Assembly: GCA_041397625.1 (NCBI GenBank)
Contig: JAWKWH010000002.1
Span: 1 to 64,000, forward strand
Origin: JAWKWH01 sp041397625
GTDB taxonomy: Bacteria; Pseudomonadota; Alphaproteobacteria; Rhizobiales; Rhizobiaceae
DNA: 64,000 nt
Direction of reading: 5' to 3'
Made by a program: the position numbers and the translations under genes. The notes below the pieces were generated by a model, which worked only from the letters and a program-made list of their open reading frames with translations, was not told the origin of the DNA and did not search any database. This document shows, piece by piece, positions 24,306-33,589 of this stretch. Each line of letters starts with the position of its first letter. Position 1 is the first letter of the stretch.

Positions 24306-25517
24306 TCACCCGGCTACCCGCTGCTTGTGCAGGTTGGGCAGGAAGACGGCGAGCAGGCCGAGGAACGGCAGGTAGGAGCAGACCCGGTAGACGAACTCGA
24401 TGCCCCTGGCGTCGGCGATGATGCCGAGAACCGCAGCGCCGATGCCGCCGAGGCCGAAGGCGAAGCCGAAGAACATGCCGGCGACCATTCCGACCCGGCC
24501 GGGCATCAGCTCCTGGGCGAAAACGACGATCTGCGGAAAGGCCGAAGAGAGGATCAGGCCGATGGCGATCGTTAGCACGGGCGTCCACGTGTAGTTCGCG
24601 TAGGGCAAGGCCAGCGTGAAGGGCAGAACGCCGAGAATCGAAAACCAGATGACGGTCTTGGAGCCGAAGCGGTCGCCGATCGGCCCGCCGAGCACCGTGC
24701 CGGCCGCCGCGGCGCCGAGAAAGATGAACAGCAGCACCTGGCTTTCCTGCACCGATACGCCGAAACGCTCGATCACGTAGAAGGTGTAGTAACTGGTCAG
24801 GCTCGCCATGTAGACATGCTTGGTGAAGACCAGCGCGACGAGCACGCCAATCGCCATCACCACGCGGTTGCGCGGCAGGTTGTGCGAAGCGCGCGGCGCC
24901 GGCCGGTTGGCATTGCGCCTGCGGTAGTGGCTGTACCAGCTGCCGACGCGCCACAGCACGACCATGCCGATGAGCGCCGCCATGGAAAACCAACTGACGC
25001 TACCCTGGCCGAAAGGCACGACGATGAAGGCGGCGAGCAGCGGGCCGGTCGCCGTGCCGATATTGCCGCCGACCTGGAACACGGCCTGGGCCAGTCCGAA
25101 ACGGCCGCCGGCGGCGAGCCGCGCGACGCGCGAGGATTCCGGATGGAAAACCGCCGATCCCAGCCCGACCATGGCGGCGCCGACCAGCAGCATCGGGTAG
25201 TTGCCCGCCCATGCGAGGAACAGCAGACCGAAGAAGGTCGATGCCATGCCGAAGGGCAGCGAATAGGGCATCGGCCGCTTGTCGGTCGTAAAACCGATAA
25301 CCGGTTGCAACAGCGAGGCGGTGACCTGGAACGTCATGGTCAGCAGGCCGATCTGCCAGAAATCCAGCCGGAAATCTGCCTTCAGCATCGGATAGATTGC
25401 CGCCAGCATCGACTGCATGACGTCGTTGAGCATGTGGCAGAAGCTGACGGCGAACAGCACCGCGAAGGCGGTCCGCTCGGCGGTGATCGGTGCGGAATTG
25501 GCGGTCGTGTTGGTCAA
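24306..25517 (-). CDS. fsr: Fsr-like MFS exporter (fosmidomycin resistance family)
   Basis: 403 residues, 12 predicted helices. CHMLNDVMQSMLAAIYPMLK at the first helix and GSAVFHPESSRVARLAAGGRFGLAQAVFQVGGN are the hallmark of Fsr proteins, which export fosmidomycin or other small molecules. The gene is divergent from an AraC regulator gene across 124 bp, an arrangement typical of regulator/exporter pairs. The native substrate is unknown. Confidence 0.9.
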   Translation of the reverse strand: MTNTTANSAPITAERTAFAVLFAVSFCHMLNDVMQSMLAAIYPMLKADFRLDFWQIGLLTMTFQVTASLLQPVIGFTTDKRPMPYSLPFGMASTFFGLLFLAWAGNYPMLLVGAAMVGLGSAVFHPESSRVARLAAGGRFGLAQAVFQVGGNIGTATGPLLAAFIVVPFGQGSVSWFSMAALIGMVVLWRVGSWYSHYRRRNANRPAPRASHNLPRNRVVMAIGVLVALVFTKHVYMASLTSYYTFYVIERFGVSVQESQVLLFIFLGAAAAGTVLGGPIGDRFGSKTVIWFSILGVLPFTLALPYANYTWTPVLTIAIGLILSSAFPQIVVFAQELMPGRVGMVAGMFFGFAFGLGGIGAAVLGIIADARGIEFVYRVCSYLPFLGLLAVFLPNLHKQRVAG

Positions 25518-25641
25518 GGAAAGCTCCGGAGGATGGGCGCCGGTATGATGCGAACTGCTCTATAGCGGCCTTGCGCGTGACCTTCTTTGCTGATTTGGTC
25601 GACTTTTTTCGAGAGTGGGCCAAAGTGAAGGGACCGGTTTC

Positions 25642-26466
25642 GTGCACGAACACAGGACAACGGAATTTCCGCCGCCCTATGGCGACCCGATACTCGATCA
25701 GCGCCGGCGCGAATGGCTGGACCGGGCGGAGGGCGACGTGGTCGTCTGGGAATCGTCACATCCGGGCGGTTGCCCGATCGATCCGCACCACCACAACCGC
25801 TGCCAGCTTCTGTTCGTCCGCTCAGGCGTCGTGCTGGTGACGACGGCGTCCGGACGATGGCTGGTGCCCACCGGCCACGCGATCTGGATACCGGCGGGCG
25901 TCGAACATGCCGTCGAGATGCTGGGCTCTGTCAGGCTGCAATCAGCCTATGTGCTGCCCCGCGCGATCGAAGGCTTGCCCGGCGATTTCCGGGTTGTGGA
26001 AATGACGGAACTGATGCGGGCGCTCATGGAGGAGGCGGTCGGGCTGCCTTACGCACCGCATCCGCGCGGGCGCGACGGCATGATCTTCGGCCTGGTTCTG
26101 CAGGAGGTGACGCGATTGAAGGAACTGCCGCTCGGCCTGCCGTTTCCCGCCGATGCGCGGCTGGCGCGGCTTTGCCGGGCGTTTCTCGACGAACCGTCGC
26201 CGCATGTGAAAATCGACGACTGGGCGGCGTCGGCGGGGATGAGTCGGCGCAGCTTCACCCGGCTGTTCCAGCGCGAGACCGGCGTCGGCCTGTCGACATG
26301 GCGCCAGCAGGCCTGCCTGTTTGCCGCCGTGCCGCGCCTGGCCGAAGGCGAACCGGTGACCGGCGTCGCGCTCGATCTCGGCTACGAAAGCGTGCCGGCG
26401 TTCACCACCATGTTCCGGCGCATGCTGGGCGTCTCGCCACGGGAATGGCTGAAGGACAGCGCGTAA
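25642..26466 (+). CDS. AraC-family transcriptional regulator
   Basis: 274 residues. The N-terminal cupin (PHHHNRCQLLFVRSGVVLV, then WIPAGVEHAVEM) is followed by a two-part C-terminal AraC helix-turn-helix (DWAASAGMSRRSFTRLFQRETG and ALDLGYESVPAFTTMFRRMLGVSP). This cupin-plus-HTH type (AraC/NimR group) usually controls an adjacent exporter; here fsr is divergent. The GTG with AAGGGA 8 bases upstream is preferred; another GTG nine codons earlier is possible. Confidence 0.9.
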   Translation: MHEHRTTEFPPPYGDPILDQRRREWLDRAEGDVVVWESSHPGGCPIDPHHHNRCQLLFVRSGVVLVTTASGRWLVPTGHAIWIPAGVEHAVEMLGSVRLQSAYVLPRAIEGLPGDFRVVEMTELMRALMEEAVGLPYAPHPRGRDGMIFGLVLQEVTRLKELPLGLPFPADARLARLCRAFLDEPSPHVKIDDWAASAGMSRRSFTRLFQRETGVGLSTWRQQACLFAAVPRLAEGEPVTGVALDLGYESVPAFTTMFRRMLGVSPREWLKDSA

Positions 26467-26475
26467 CCAGGGTGG

Positions 26476-26949
26476 TCAGGCCGAACGGGCGGTATCCTGA
26501 TCCTCGGTCAGCGCATCGACGATGCGGCGCATCTGTTCGCCAACCGTATCGCATTCCTGCGGGGTCGACTGGGCCATGACGCGCTCGACGAGGTCGAAAT
26601 GGATCCTGAGCGCCTTCGACAGCAGTTCCTCGCCGTCGTCGGTCAGTTCCAGCCGCAGCACCCGCTTGTCGCGCTTGTCGATCGTGCGCCGCACGAGGCC
26701 ACGGGTTTCCATCTGCGGCAACAGCATGGTGATATTGGAGCGGCCGACCAGCAGCTTATTGGCCAGATCCTGCTGCGACATGCCGGGATGGCGGTGGATG
26801 TTCATCATCATGTCGAGATGGGCGGTCTTCAGGCCCAGCGGCGCGAGCGCCTGAGCAAGCGCGCGCTCGACGGCCTGGCAGGCGCGCGCGACGGCGACCC
26901 AGTTGCGAAAGCGCGGATTGTTCCAGATCGTCTCTTGTAATTTGTCCAT
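26476..26949 (-). CDS. MarR-family transcriptional regulator
   Basis: 157 residues. Winged helix with HPGMSQQDLANKLLVGRSNITMLLPQMETRGLVRR (here given as one domain at about 55-100), followed by DKRDKRVLRLELTDDGEELL, the wing signature of MarR. An open frame continues upstream, but MDKLQETIW is the natural start: a palindrome overlaps this ATG (separate entry) and the adjacent gene is divergent. Likely represses itself and the alpha/beta hydrolase. Confidence 0.9.
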   Translation of the reverse strand: MDKLQETIWNNPRFRNWVAVARACQAVERALAQALAPLGLKTAHLDMMMNIHRHPGMSQQDLANKLLVGRSNITMLLPQMETRGLVRRTIDKRDKRVLRLELTDDGEELLSKALRIHFDLVERVMAQSTPQECDTVGEQMRRIVDALTEDQDTARSA

Positions 26950-26960
26950 AGTTGAACTAT
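26948..26960. promoter_or_regulatory. candidate MarR operator palindrome
   Basis: ATAGTT-G-AACTAT is a perfect 6+1+6 palindrome overlapping the start codon of the MarR gene and lying 33 bp before the divergent hydrolase gene. MarR proteins commonly bind such dyads between themselves and a divergent target. Confidence 0.5.
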
Positions 26961-26992
26961 TCTGTTCATGCTTGAACGAAGATGGAATCACT

Positions 26993-27901
26993 ATGGCAGC
27001 TTTCACGATGAAAATCACCCGCAAGCTGTTCGGCATCGGCGAGCGCTTTTCGCCGAGCCTGACCGGCCGTATCGCCTTCCGCCTGTTTGCGCGCACGGCA
27101 GATCCCAGGCGTCTTTCGGCGGGCGAGGTGCGGGCCAACGAGCGCGCCGCGCCGCTGATGGCCGAGGCGCGCCAGCACCGGCTGGTGACCGAAAGAGGAT
27201 GGGTTCTGGCCTACGAATTCAGGCCGGAAATCCACAACCCGGATGCGCCGGTGGCGCTTGTCGTCCATGGCTGGCGATCGCGGACCGAACATATGACCGG
27301 GCTCATCCGCGCGGCGCGCGATCTCGGCTTCCGGGTCATTTCGCTCGACCTGCCCGGCCATGGGCGGTCGAGCGGGCGGCACATCACCATGGTCAACGCC
27401 GTCGAGGCGGTGAAGGTGGCCGAGACCTGGTTCGGTCCGTTCGATACGCTGATCGGCCACTCCTTCGGCGGCGCGGTGGTGTGCAATGCAGCCTTCGGGT
27501 CGATCCGCCGCCTTGAAGCCGTTCCGGCCAGGCGGCTGGTGATGATCTCGGCGCCAAACCGCATGGCGACCGTGTTTTCCTGGTTCGCCGAGGCGGTCGG
27601 CCTCGGGCCGCGGTCACTCAAGGCGATGGAGGGCGAGGTGCTGCGACTGTCCGGAAATCCGATCGGCGTGTTCAGCGGCGAGGACCAACTCAAGGCGCTC
27701 GGGCTGCCGACATTGCTGGCGCACGCGCCCGACGACCGGCAGGTCGCGTTTGCCGGCGCCGAGGCGATGGCGCGGGCCGGCGACCATGTGCGGCTGCTGC
27801 GCGCCGACGGGCTCGGCCACAGCCGCATCATTTCCGACGTGAAAGTGCTGGCCGAGATCGCGGCCTTCATGAACGAAAGCCGCCACCGCCAGGCGGCCTG
27901 A
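26993..27901 (+). CDS. alpha/beta hydrolase
   Basis: 302 residues. Oxyanion-hole HGW in ALVVHGWRSRTEHM, DLPGHGRSSG, nucleophile GHSFGGAV, acid in HAPDDRQVAF and catalytic His in GLGHSRI give the full triad of a soluble alpha/beta hydrolase (esterase/lipase-like). No signal peptide, so cytosolic. The ATG is 43 bp from the divergent MarR start, and the shared palindrome suggests MarR control, hinting at a role in handling a toxic ester or similar compound. Substrate unknown. Confidence 0.88.
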   Translation: MAAFTMKITRKLFGIGERFSPSLTGRIAFRLFARTADPRRLSAGEVRANERAAPLMAEARQHRLVTERGWVLAYEFRPEIHNPDAPVALVVHGWRSRTEHMTGLIRAARDLGFRVISLDLPGHGRSSGRHITMVNAVEAVKVAETWFGPFDTLIGHSFGGAVVCNAAFGSIRRLEAVPARRLVMISAPNRMATVFSWFAEAVGLGPRSLKAMEGEVLRLSGNPIGVFSGEDQLKALGLPTLLAHAPDDRQVAFAGAEAMARAGDHVRLLRADGLGHSRIISDVKVLAEIAAFMNESRHRQAA

Positions 27902-27905
27902 GGTC

Positions 27906-28310
27906 TCAGTCCTTTGCCGGGTTCGGTTCGGGCATGTCGATCGGCAGGCCGGCGTCGCGCCAGGCTGCAAAGCCGCCGTCGATGTGCATGACCGGTCCAA
28001 GCCCCATGTCCTGGACCGTCTTGGTGGCAAGCGCCGAACGCCAGCCGGCGGCGCAAAAGAAGATGAAGCTCCTGCCGGAGGCGAAGATCTCCTTGTGGTA
28101 GGGGCTTTCGGGGTCGACCCAGAATTCCAGCATGCCGCGCGGCGCGTGCAGCGCGCCCGGCACCTTGCCCTCGCGGGCGAGCTCGCGCACGTCGCGGATG
28201 TCGACCAGAAGATGATCGTCCGATTGCGCCAGCGTCGAGGCTTCGGCGGCGGAGACGACCTTGATCGCCGCATTGGCTTCGTCGAGCAGCGCCTTGTAGC
28301 CCTTTTTCAT
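27906..28310 (-). CDS. single-domain rhodanese-like protein
   Basis: 134 residues. LLVDIRDVRELAREGKVPGA (CH2A-type motif) and the active loop FFCAAGWRSAL, with the persulfide-forming cysteine in C-A-A-G-W-R, then GFAAWRDAGLPI at the end. Probably a cytosolic sulfurtransferase. The start is MKKGYKALLDEA; an upstream frame remains open but lacks homology. Convergent with the hydrolase gene, 4 bp apart. Confidence 0.9.
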   Translation of the reverse strand: MKKGYKALLDEANAAIKVVSAAEASTLAQSDDHLLVDIRDVRELAREGKVPGALHAPRGMLEFWVDPESPYHKEIFASGRSFIFFCAAGWRSALATKTVQDMGLGPVMHIDGGFAAWRDAGLPIDMPEPNPAKD

Positions 28311-28347
28311 AACGATGGTTCTCCTGCTAGCGCCGGCACATGGCACA

Positions 28348-28374
28348 ACGACCGGCCCCGAAAAGGCCGGTCGT
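28348..28374. terminator. perfect 10-bp hairpin between L,D-transpeptidase and rhodanese genes
   Basis: ACGACCGGCC and GGCCGGTCGT flank the loop CCGAAAA. It follows the L,D-transpeptidase gene and precedes the rhodanese gene on the minus strand. No U-run is present, so it may attenuate or stabilise rather than terminate. Confidence 0.45.
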
Positions 28375-28403
28375 CCCGATCTTTGGTCAGATCGGCGGCA
28401 AAA

Positions 28404-29024
28404 TCAACGCACGATCACCGTCGTTCCGATGCCGACGCGCCGGTACAGATCGACCACGTCCTCGTTGGCCATGCGGATGCAGCCCGACGACATCGCTTTG
28501 TCGACGGTCCAGGGCTGGTTGGTGCCGTGGATGCGGTAGACGGTGGTGCCGAGATAGAGCGCGCGGGCGCCGAGCGGATTGTTCGGGCCGCCGGGCATGT
28601 AGGCGGGAAGCTTGTGGCCCTTCACGGCCTCGCGGGCGATCATCTCGGCGGGCGGCGTCCAGCCCGGCCACTCGGCCTTGCGCGAAATGCGGTTGGTTCC
28701 CGACCATTCAAAACCCGGCCGGGCGACGCTGACGGCGTATTTGACCGCGAGCCCGTCGCCAAGCGTGTAGTAGAGCCGGCGCTCAGACGTGTCGACGATG
28801 ACCGTGCCGGGCGAGACCTTCTCGCCGAATGCGACGACCTGCCGGGCGATCGGCGAGGCGTCGGAGTTCTTCAGACTGACCTTTGCGACGTGTTCGATTC
28901 GCTGCTGGCCGCCGCGCATGACCTTGGCAAACAGGCTGCCGGCCTCGGCCGGTACTGTGGCGGCGGGCAGCATGGCGGTCGCGGCGACTGCGGCGATGCA
29001 GGCGGCAAGGATGGTGCGTTTCAT
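28404..29024 (-). CDS. exported L,D-transpeptidase (YkuD domain)
   Basis: 206 residues with a Sec signal peptide (about 1-28, VPAEAG). The YkuD domain spans about 75-205 with the catalytic pair in YRIHGTNQPWTVDKAMSSGCIRM (His and Cys of HGT...SSGCIRM). It makes 3-3 crosslinks in peptidoglycan or attaches proteins to it; Hyphomicrobiales rely heavily on such crosslinks. The stretch between signal and domain is short, and no peptidoglycan-binding domain is seen. Single gene. Confidence 0.92.
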   Translation of the reverse strand: MKRTILAACIAAVAATAMLPAATVPAEAGSLFAKVMRGGQQRIEHVAKVSLKNSDASPIARQVVAFGEKVSPGTVIVDTSERRLYYTLGDGLAVKYAVSVARPGFEWSGTNRISRKAEWPGWTPPAEMIAREAVKGHKLPAYMPGGPNNPLGARALYLGTTVYRIHGTNQPWTVDKAMSSGCIRMANEDVVDLYRRVGIGTTVIVR

Positions 29025-29113
29025 CTGACTTCTCCCTCTTGGTTTTGTTGTCGGTCCGGTTATCGGGCCGCGGAGGGGAGAAGGCAGTGACGACGCGCAC
29101 AGGGTGCGCGCGA

Positions 29114-30742
29114 TCAGCCGAGATTGAGCTCCTTGAAGAAGTCGTTGCCCTTGTCGTCGATGACGATGAAGGCGGGGAAGTTCTCGACCTCGATGCGCCA
29201 GATCGCCTCCATGCCGAGTTCGGGATACTCGACGACCTCGACTTTCCTGATGCAGTCCTGCGCCAGCCGGGCGGCGGGCCCGCCGATGGAGCCGAGATAG
29301 AAGCCGCGATGGCGCTTGCAGGCTTCACGCACCTGGCGCGAGCGATTGCCCTTGGCCAGCATCACCATCGAGCCGCCGAAGGACTGGAACTGGTCGACAT
29401 AGGCGTCCATGCGGCCGGCCGTGGTGGGGCCGAACGAGCCGGAGGCGTAGCCAGCCGGCGTCTTGGCCGGGCCGGCATAGTAGATCGGATGATTTTTGAA
29501 ATAGTCCGGCATCGGCTCGCCGTTTTCCAGCCTCTCGCGGATTTTCGCATGGGCGAGGTCGCGGGCAACGATGATGGGACCGGAGAGCGAAAGGCGAGTC
29601 TTTACCGGATGTTTTCCGAGTTCGCTCAGAATCCGGTCCATCGGTTGATTGAGATCGACCTCGACCACATGGCTGGTCAGCGCGTCCTCGTCGATGTCTG
29701 GCATGTATTTCGACGGATCGGTCTCCAGCGCCTCGACGAAAACACCCTCGCTGGTGATCTTGCCGAGCGCCTGGCGGTCGGCCGAGCACGAGACGCCAAG
29801 CCCGATCGGCAGCGAGGCGCCGTGGCGGGGCAGGCGGATCACCCGCACGTCGTGACAGAAATACTTGCCGCCGAACTGAGCGCCGACGCCGGTGGCCTGG
29901 GTGGCCTTGTGGATTTCGGCCTCGAGCGCAAGGTCGCGGAAGGCATGGCCCGCTTCGGAACCGATGGTGGGCAGGCCGTCCAGATAGCGCGTGGAGGCGA
30001 GCTTGACCGTCTTCAGGTTCATCTCGGCCGACGTGCCGCCGATGACGATCGCCAGGTGGTAGGGCGGACAGGCGGCGGTGCCGAGCGTCAGGATTTTCTC
30101 TTTGAGGAATTCGACGAGCCGGTCGTGGGTCAGAAGCGATGGCGTTCCCTGGTAGAGAAAGGTCTTGTTGGCCGAGCCTCCGCCTTTCGCAATGAACAGG
30201 AACTTGTAGGCGTCGTCGCCTTCCTCGTAGATGTCGATCTGGGCGGGCAGGTTGTTCCTGGTGTTCTTCTCCTCGAACATGGAAAGCGGCGCGAGCTGCG
30301 AGTAGCGCAGGTTCTTGCGTTCATAGGCGTCGCGAACGCCGGTTCCCAGCGCCTCGGCGTCGCCGCCCGGCGTCCACACGCGCCGGCCCTTCTTGCCCAT
30401 GATGATTGCCGTGCCGGTGTCCTGGCACATGGGCAATACGCCGCCGGCGGCGATGTTGGCGTTCTTCAACAGGTCGTAGGCGACGAAGCGGTCGTTGTCG
30501 GTGGCCTCGGGGTCTTCCAGGATCGAGGCGAGCTGGCTCAGATGCCCCGGCCGCAGCAGATGGTTGATATCGGCGAAAGCGGTTTCCGACAGCAGGCGCA
30601 ACGCCTCCGGCTCGACGGCGAGGACGTCCTCGCCGCGGAACGTGTCGGTGGAGATGTAGTCGCCGGTGATCTTCCTGAACGGTGTTTCGTCGGCGGCAAG
30701 GGGAAAGAGGCCTGGTGCAATCGCGTCGGTCATGGCGGGCAA
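29114..30742 (-). CDS. fumA: class I fumarate hydratase
   Basis: 542 residues, oxygen-sensitive [4Fe-4S] fumarase converting fumarate and malate in the citric acid cycle. Cluster cysteines are visible in VLPMCQDTGTA, LGTAACPPYH and GLGVSCSADRQ. AKGGGSANKTFLYQGTP and the C-terminal FGPTTAGRMDAYVDQFQ match class I. Start MPAMTD; MTDAIAP three codons later is also possible. Single gene divergent from the symporter gene. Confidence 0.95.
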   Translation of the reverse strand: MPAMTDAIAPGLFPLAADETPFRKITGDYISTDTFRGEDVLAVEPEALRLLSETAFADINHLLRPGHLSQLASILEDPEATDNDRFVAYDLLKNANIAAGGVLPMCQDTGTAIIMGKKGRRVWTPGGDAEALGTGVRDAYERKNLRYSQLAPLSMFEEKNTRNNLPAQIDIYEEGDDAYKFLFIAKGGGSANKTFLYQGTPSLLTHDRLVEFLKEKILTLGTAACPPYHLAIVIGGTSAEMNLKTVKLASTRYLDGLPTIGSEAGHAFRDLALEAEIHKATQATGVGAQFGGKYFCHDVRVIRLPRHGASLPIGLGVSCSADRQALGKITSEGVFVEALETDPSKYMPDIDEDALTSHVVEVDLNQPMDRILSELGKHPVKTRLSLSGPIIVARDLAHAKIRERLENGEPMPDYFKNHPIYYAGPAKTPAGYASGSFGPTTAGRMDAYVDQFQSFGGSMVMLAKGNRSRQVREACKRHRGFYLGSIGGPAARLAQDCIRKVEVVEYPELGMEAIWRIEVENFPAFIVIDDKGNDFFKELNLG

Positions 30743-30900
30743 ATTCCTGGTTGGCTGGCTTACGCCTTCAATAGCCCCAACGGCACAAAAATCCAGTGCG
30801 GCGAGGGGAGAAGTCGGCCCGGCGGTGGATCATCGGCGCCCGCCGTGATACCCATATTGGTGAGTCGACAACCGATATGCGGCACAGGGGGCAGGGGCAT

Positions 30901-31815
30901 ATGGCGCCGCTCGACGAGGTAATGCTCAATTTCTCGCCGGCAAGCCTGCTGGTGCTGAACCTTATTCTTGGCGTGGTCATGTTCGGTGTGGCGCTCGACC
31001 TGAAGGTCGAGGATTTCCGCCGCCTGTTTCATTCCCCGGTGGCGTTTCTTGCCGGATTCGGTTCGCAGTTCATCTTCCTGCCAGCGGCGACATTCCTGCT
31101 GGTTTTGGTGCTCAAGCCGCAGGCGAGCGTCGCGCTCGGCATGATCATGGTCGCGGCCTGTCCGGGCGGCAACATCTCCAACTTCTTCACGCATCGCGCC
31201 GGCGGGTCGACGGCGTTGTCGGTGTCGATGACGGCGGTCGCCACCATGGCGGCGGTGGTGATGACGCCGTTCAACCTCGCCTTCTGGGGCTCGCTCTACG
31301 AACCGTCGGCAGCGCTGGTGCGCCAGACCAGCGTCAATACGCTGAACATGGCGCTGACGGTCGGGATGCTGCTGGTGGTGCCGCTGGCGATCGGCATGAC
31401 GATCAACGCCCGCCACGAGGCGCTCGCCGTACGGCTGCGGCGGCCGATGCGCATTCTGTCCATGCTTATCTTCGCCGGTTTCGTTATCGGGGCGCTGGCG
31501 GCCAACTGGGGCTATTTCCTCGACTATGTCGGCGTGGTGTTCCTCATCGTCCTGATCCACAACGCGGTCGCGCTCGCGGGCGGATATGCGATCGCCGCGG
31601 CGAGCGGACTCGACGAACGCGACCGACGGGCGATCTCGCTGGAGACCGGGATCCAGAACTCCGGCCTCGGCCTGATCCTGATCTTCAACTTCTTCGGCGG
31701 GCTCGGCGGCATGGCCATCGTCACCGCGTGGTGGGGTGTGTGGCACATCATCTCCGGCTTCGCGGTCGCGGCCTATTTCCGCAGCCGGCGCCTCGGCGCG
31801 GTCGCGCAGGGCTGA
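30901..31815 (+). CDS. bile acid:sodium symporter (BASS)-family transporter
   Basis: 304 residues with nine or ten predicted helices. VMFGVALDLKVEDFRRLF, ACPGGNISNFFTHRAGGSTALSVSMT (split here as the glycine-rich sodium-site motif CPGGNISN and the following helix) and ISLETGIQNSGLGLIL are the BASS family motifs. Bacterial members transport sodium-coupled organic acids; bile acids are unlikely in this organism. The ATG follows GGGGCAGGGG; earlier in-frame starts lack homology. Confidence 0.88.
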   Translation: MAPLDEVMLNFSPASLLVLNLILGVVMFGVALDLKVEDFRRLFHSPVAFLAGFGSQFIFLPAATFLLVLVLKPQASVALGMIMVAACPGGNISNFFTHRAGGSTALSVSMTAVATMAAVVMTPFNLAFWGSLYEPSAALVRQTSVNTLNMALTVGMLLVVPLAIGMTINARHEALAVRLRRPMRILSMLIFAGFVIGALAANWGYFLDYVGVVFLIVLIHNAVALAGGYAIAAASGLDERDRRAISLETGIQNSGLGLILIFNFFGGLGGMAIVTAWWGVWHIISGFAVAAYFRSRRLGAVAQG

Positions 31816-31939
31816 AAGCCCCATTTTTCGCTCGCATTTTAGCCGTCCCGGTAAATCGGAATTAACCGGATTTCCTAACAGCTACTTAAATCCGTGCGGA
31901 TATTCTCTGGCCTGATCGCCGATATTATGGGGCACCAGA

Positions 31940-33331
31940 ATGACTGTGCGAAAAAAGCTGGGCAATCTACTGACCGACAGGCAGGGCAATTTCGCGATGG
32001 CCGCGTCCGTTGCGATGATTCCGCTTATCGGCGCCGCCGGTCTGATGATCGACTACACCGACATGAACCGCAGCAATGCCGAACTGCAGAACGCCAGCGA
32101 CGCTGCGGTGCTGTTTGCTGCGCGCTATTACGAGGTCAACGATCGTCTGCCGAACGAAGACCGGGTGGACGAATTCCTGCGGGCGAACTATTCCGGCGCG
32201 GTCAACGACCTGAAGTTCTACGTCAAGAACGACCAGATCTTCGTCGAGGCGAAGTCGGCCTTCCAGCCAATCATCATGAACATGTTCACCGAGAAGGAAC
32301 TGACGGTTGAGGCGTTGAGCGCGGCGCCGCTGCCGAAGGACGTGTATATGGAAATCGTGCTCGTGCTCGATACCACCTATTCCATGACCGCCGATAACAA
32401 GATCGGCGGCCTGAAGGTCGCCGCGTCGAACTTCATCAACACGATGTTCGACAAGTCCAACAAGCGTTCGCGCGTCATGATCGGGCTTGTGCCGTTCGCC
32501 CAATACGTGAATGTCGGCTTGGGCAACCGCAAGGCGGTGTGGATGAACGTCCCCGATGACCAGACGATCAACAACGGCAATGTCTGCACCATGAAGCAGG
32601 ACGTGCTGTCGAAGAAGAACTGCCGCTGGGAGGAGCGTTATCGCGACGGCATCGCCTATGACGCCGAGATCTGCGACTACGAATACAGCGAGCCTCATGA
32701 AGTCTGCGGCGAATCTACGACGACGATCACCTGGAACGGCTGTGTCGGCTCGCGGGATTTTCCGACCAATCTCAAGGATCGCGTGGAGGATTTCGACAAG
32801 CTCGATGAGAAGTTCCCGGGCGTCATGAACGAGGCCTGCCAGAGCCCGATCGCGCCGCTGTCCGACAAACGCGCCGACATGCTCACGCAGATCAACAATC
32901 TTTACGCGACGGGCGAAACCTATGTCGCCGATGGCGTGATGTGGGGATTGCGCGTGCTGTCGCCGCAAGAACCCTTCACCGAGGGCAAAAAGCCGCACGA
33001 GGTCAGCGGCGAATTGCGCAAGATCATGATCGTGATGACCGATGGCGAGAATCAGCGCTCGCCGGAGATTCCCAAGCGGCCGAACCATTGGGGCACCGAA
33101 AAGGGCAAATCCAATGACTGGACGCATCAGGCGTGCCAGGAGGCCAAGAAGGAGGGCGTCGAAATCTTCTCGATCACCTTCGGCAATGCGGTTCCCGCGG
33201 CGGCGAAGAAGATCATCGAGAAATGCGCGTCGGAACCCGGCAATTATTTCAATGCCGCCGACTCCTACAAGCTGAACGAGACCTTCGCCAAGATCGCCGC
33301 CGCGCTGAGCCGGGTCCGCCTGACCCAGTAG
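31940..33331 (+). CDS. TadG-like pilus-assembly protein with vWA domain
   Basis: 463 residues. An N-terminal TadE/TadG segment (QGNFAMAASVAMIPLIGAAGLMIDYTDM, about 15-42, one membrane helix) is followed by NRSNAELQNASDAAVLFAAR. A von Willebrand factor A domain starts near 138 with VLVLDTTYSMTADN (MIDAS D-x-T-x-S instead of D-x-S-x-S) and resumes with MIVMTDGENQ. Between them is an insert of about 120 residues with seven or more cysteines (VCTMKQD, KKNCRWEE, AEICDY, HEVCGE, NGCVGS, EACQS), probably disulfide-bonded in the periplasm. TadG usually sits in a tad locus for adhesive Flp pili; none is visible here. A strong terminator follows. Confidence 0.85.
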   Translation: MTVRKKLGNLLTDRQGNFAMAASVAMIPLIGAAGLMIDYTDMNRSNAELQNASDAAVLFAARYYEVNDRLPNEDRVDEFLRANYSGAVNDLKFYVKNDQIFVEAKSAFQPIIMNMFTEKELTVEALSAAPLPKDVYMEIVLVLDTTYSMTADNKIGGLKVAASNFINTMFDKSNKRSRVMIGLVPFAQYVNVGLGNRKAVWMNVPDDQTINNGNVCTMKQDVLSKKNCRWEERYRDGIAYDAEICDYEYSEPHEVCGESTTTITWNGCVGSRDFPTNLKDRVEDFDKLDEKFPGVMNEACQSPIAPLSDKRADMLTQINNLYATGETYVADGVMWGLRVLSPQEPFTEGKKPHEVSGELRKIMIVMTDGENQRSPEIPKRPNHWGTEKGKSNDWTHQACQEAKKEGVEIFSITFGNAVPAAAKKIIEKCASEPGNYFNAADSYKLNETFAKIAAALSRVRLTQ

Positions 33332-33357
33332 CCGGTTTCCAGACGCGAGATTTCGCA

Positions 33358-33388
33358 GCCGCCGGCCAACCAGGCCGGCGGCTTTTTT
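33358..33388 (+). terminator. Rho-independent terminator after the TadG-like gene
   Basis: GCCGCCGGCC and GGCCGGCGGC form a perfect 10-bp stem around AACCA, followed by six T residues. It lies 27 bases after the stop codon. Confidence 0.92.
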
Positions 33389-33589
33389 GCAACAGCGCCG
33401 GCCCAATCGGTCCGCCGTCCGGTGAGGCCGGCTTAACGCTTTGCATCTAAATACGTATAGTGGCGTCGCAATGTTGCCCATTGATGCGGTTATGTGGCAT
33501 CGCATCACGAGATTTCCGGTAGGGAAACGGGCAAACGGCGTGTGCCGACGGGGCAGGCATCCGAAAGCCGATTGGATGTGGCGGGAAGC

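Noticed and set aside
28348..28374. Considered as a true Rho-independent terminator
   Set aside because: No U-tract follows the stem on either strand; kept only as a low-confidence hairpin.
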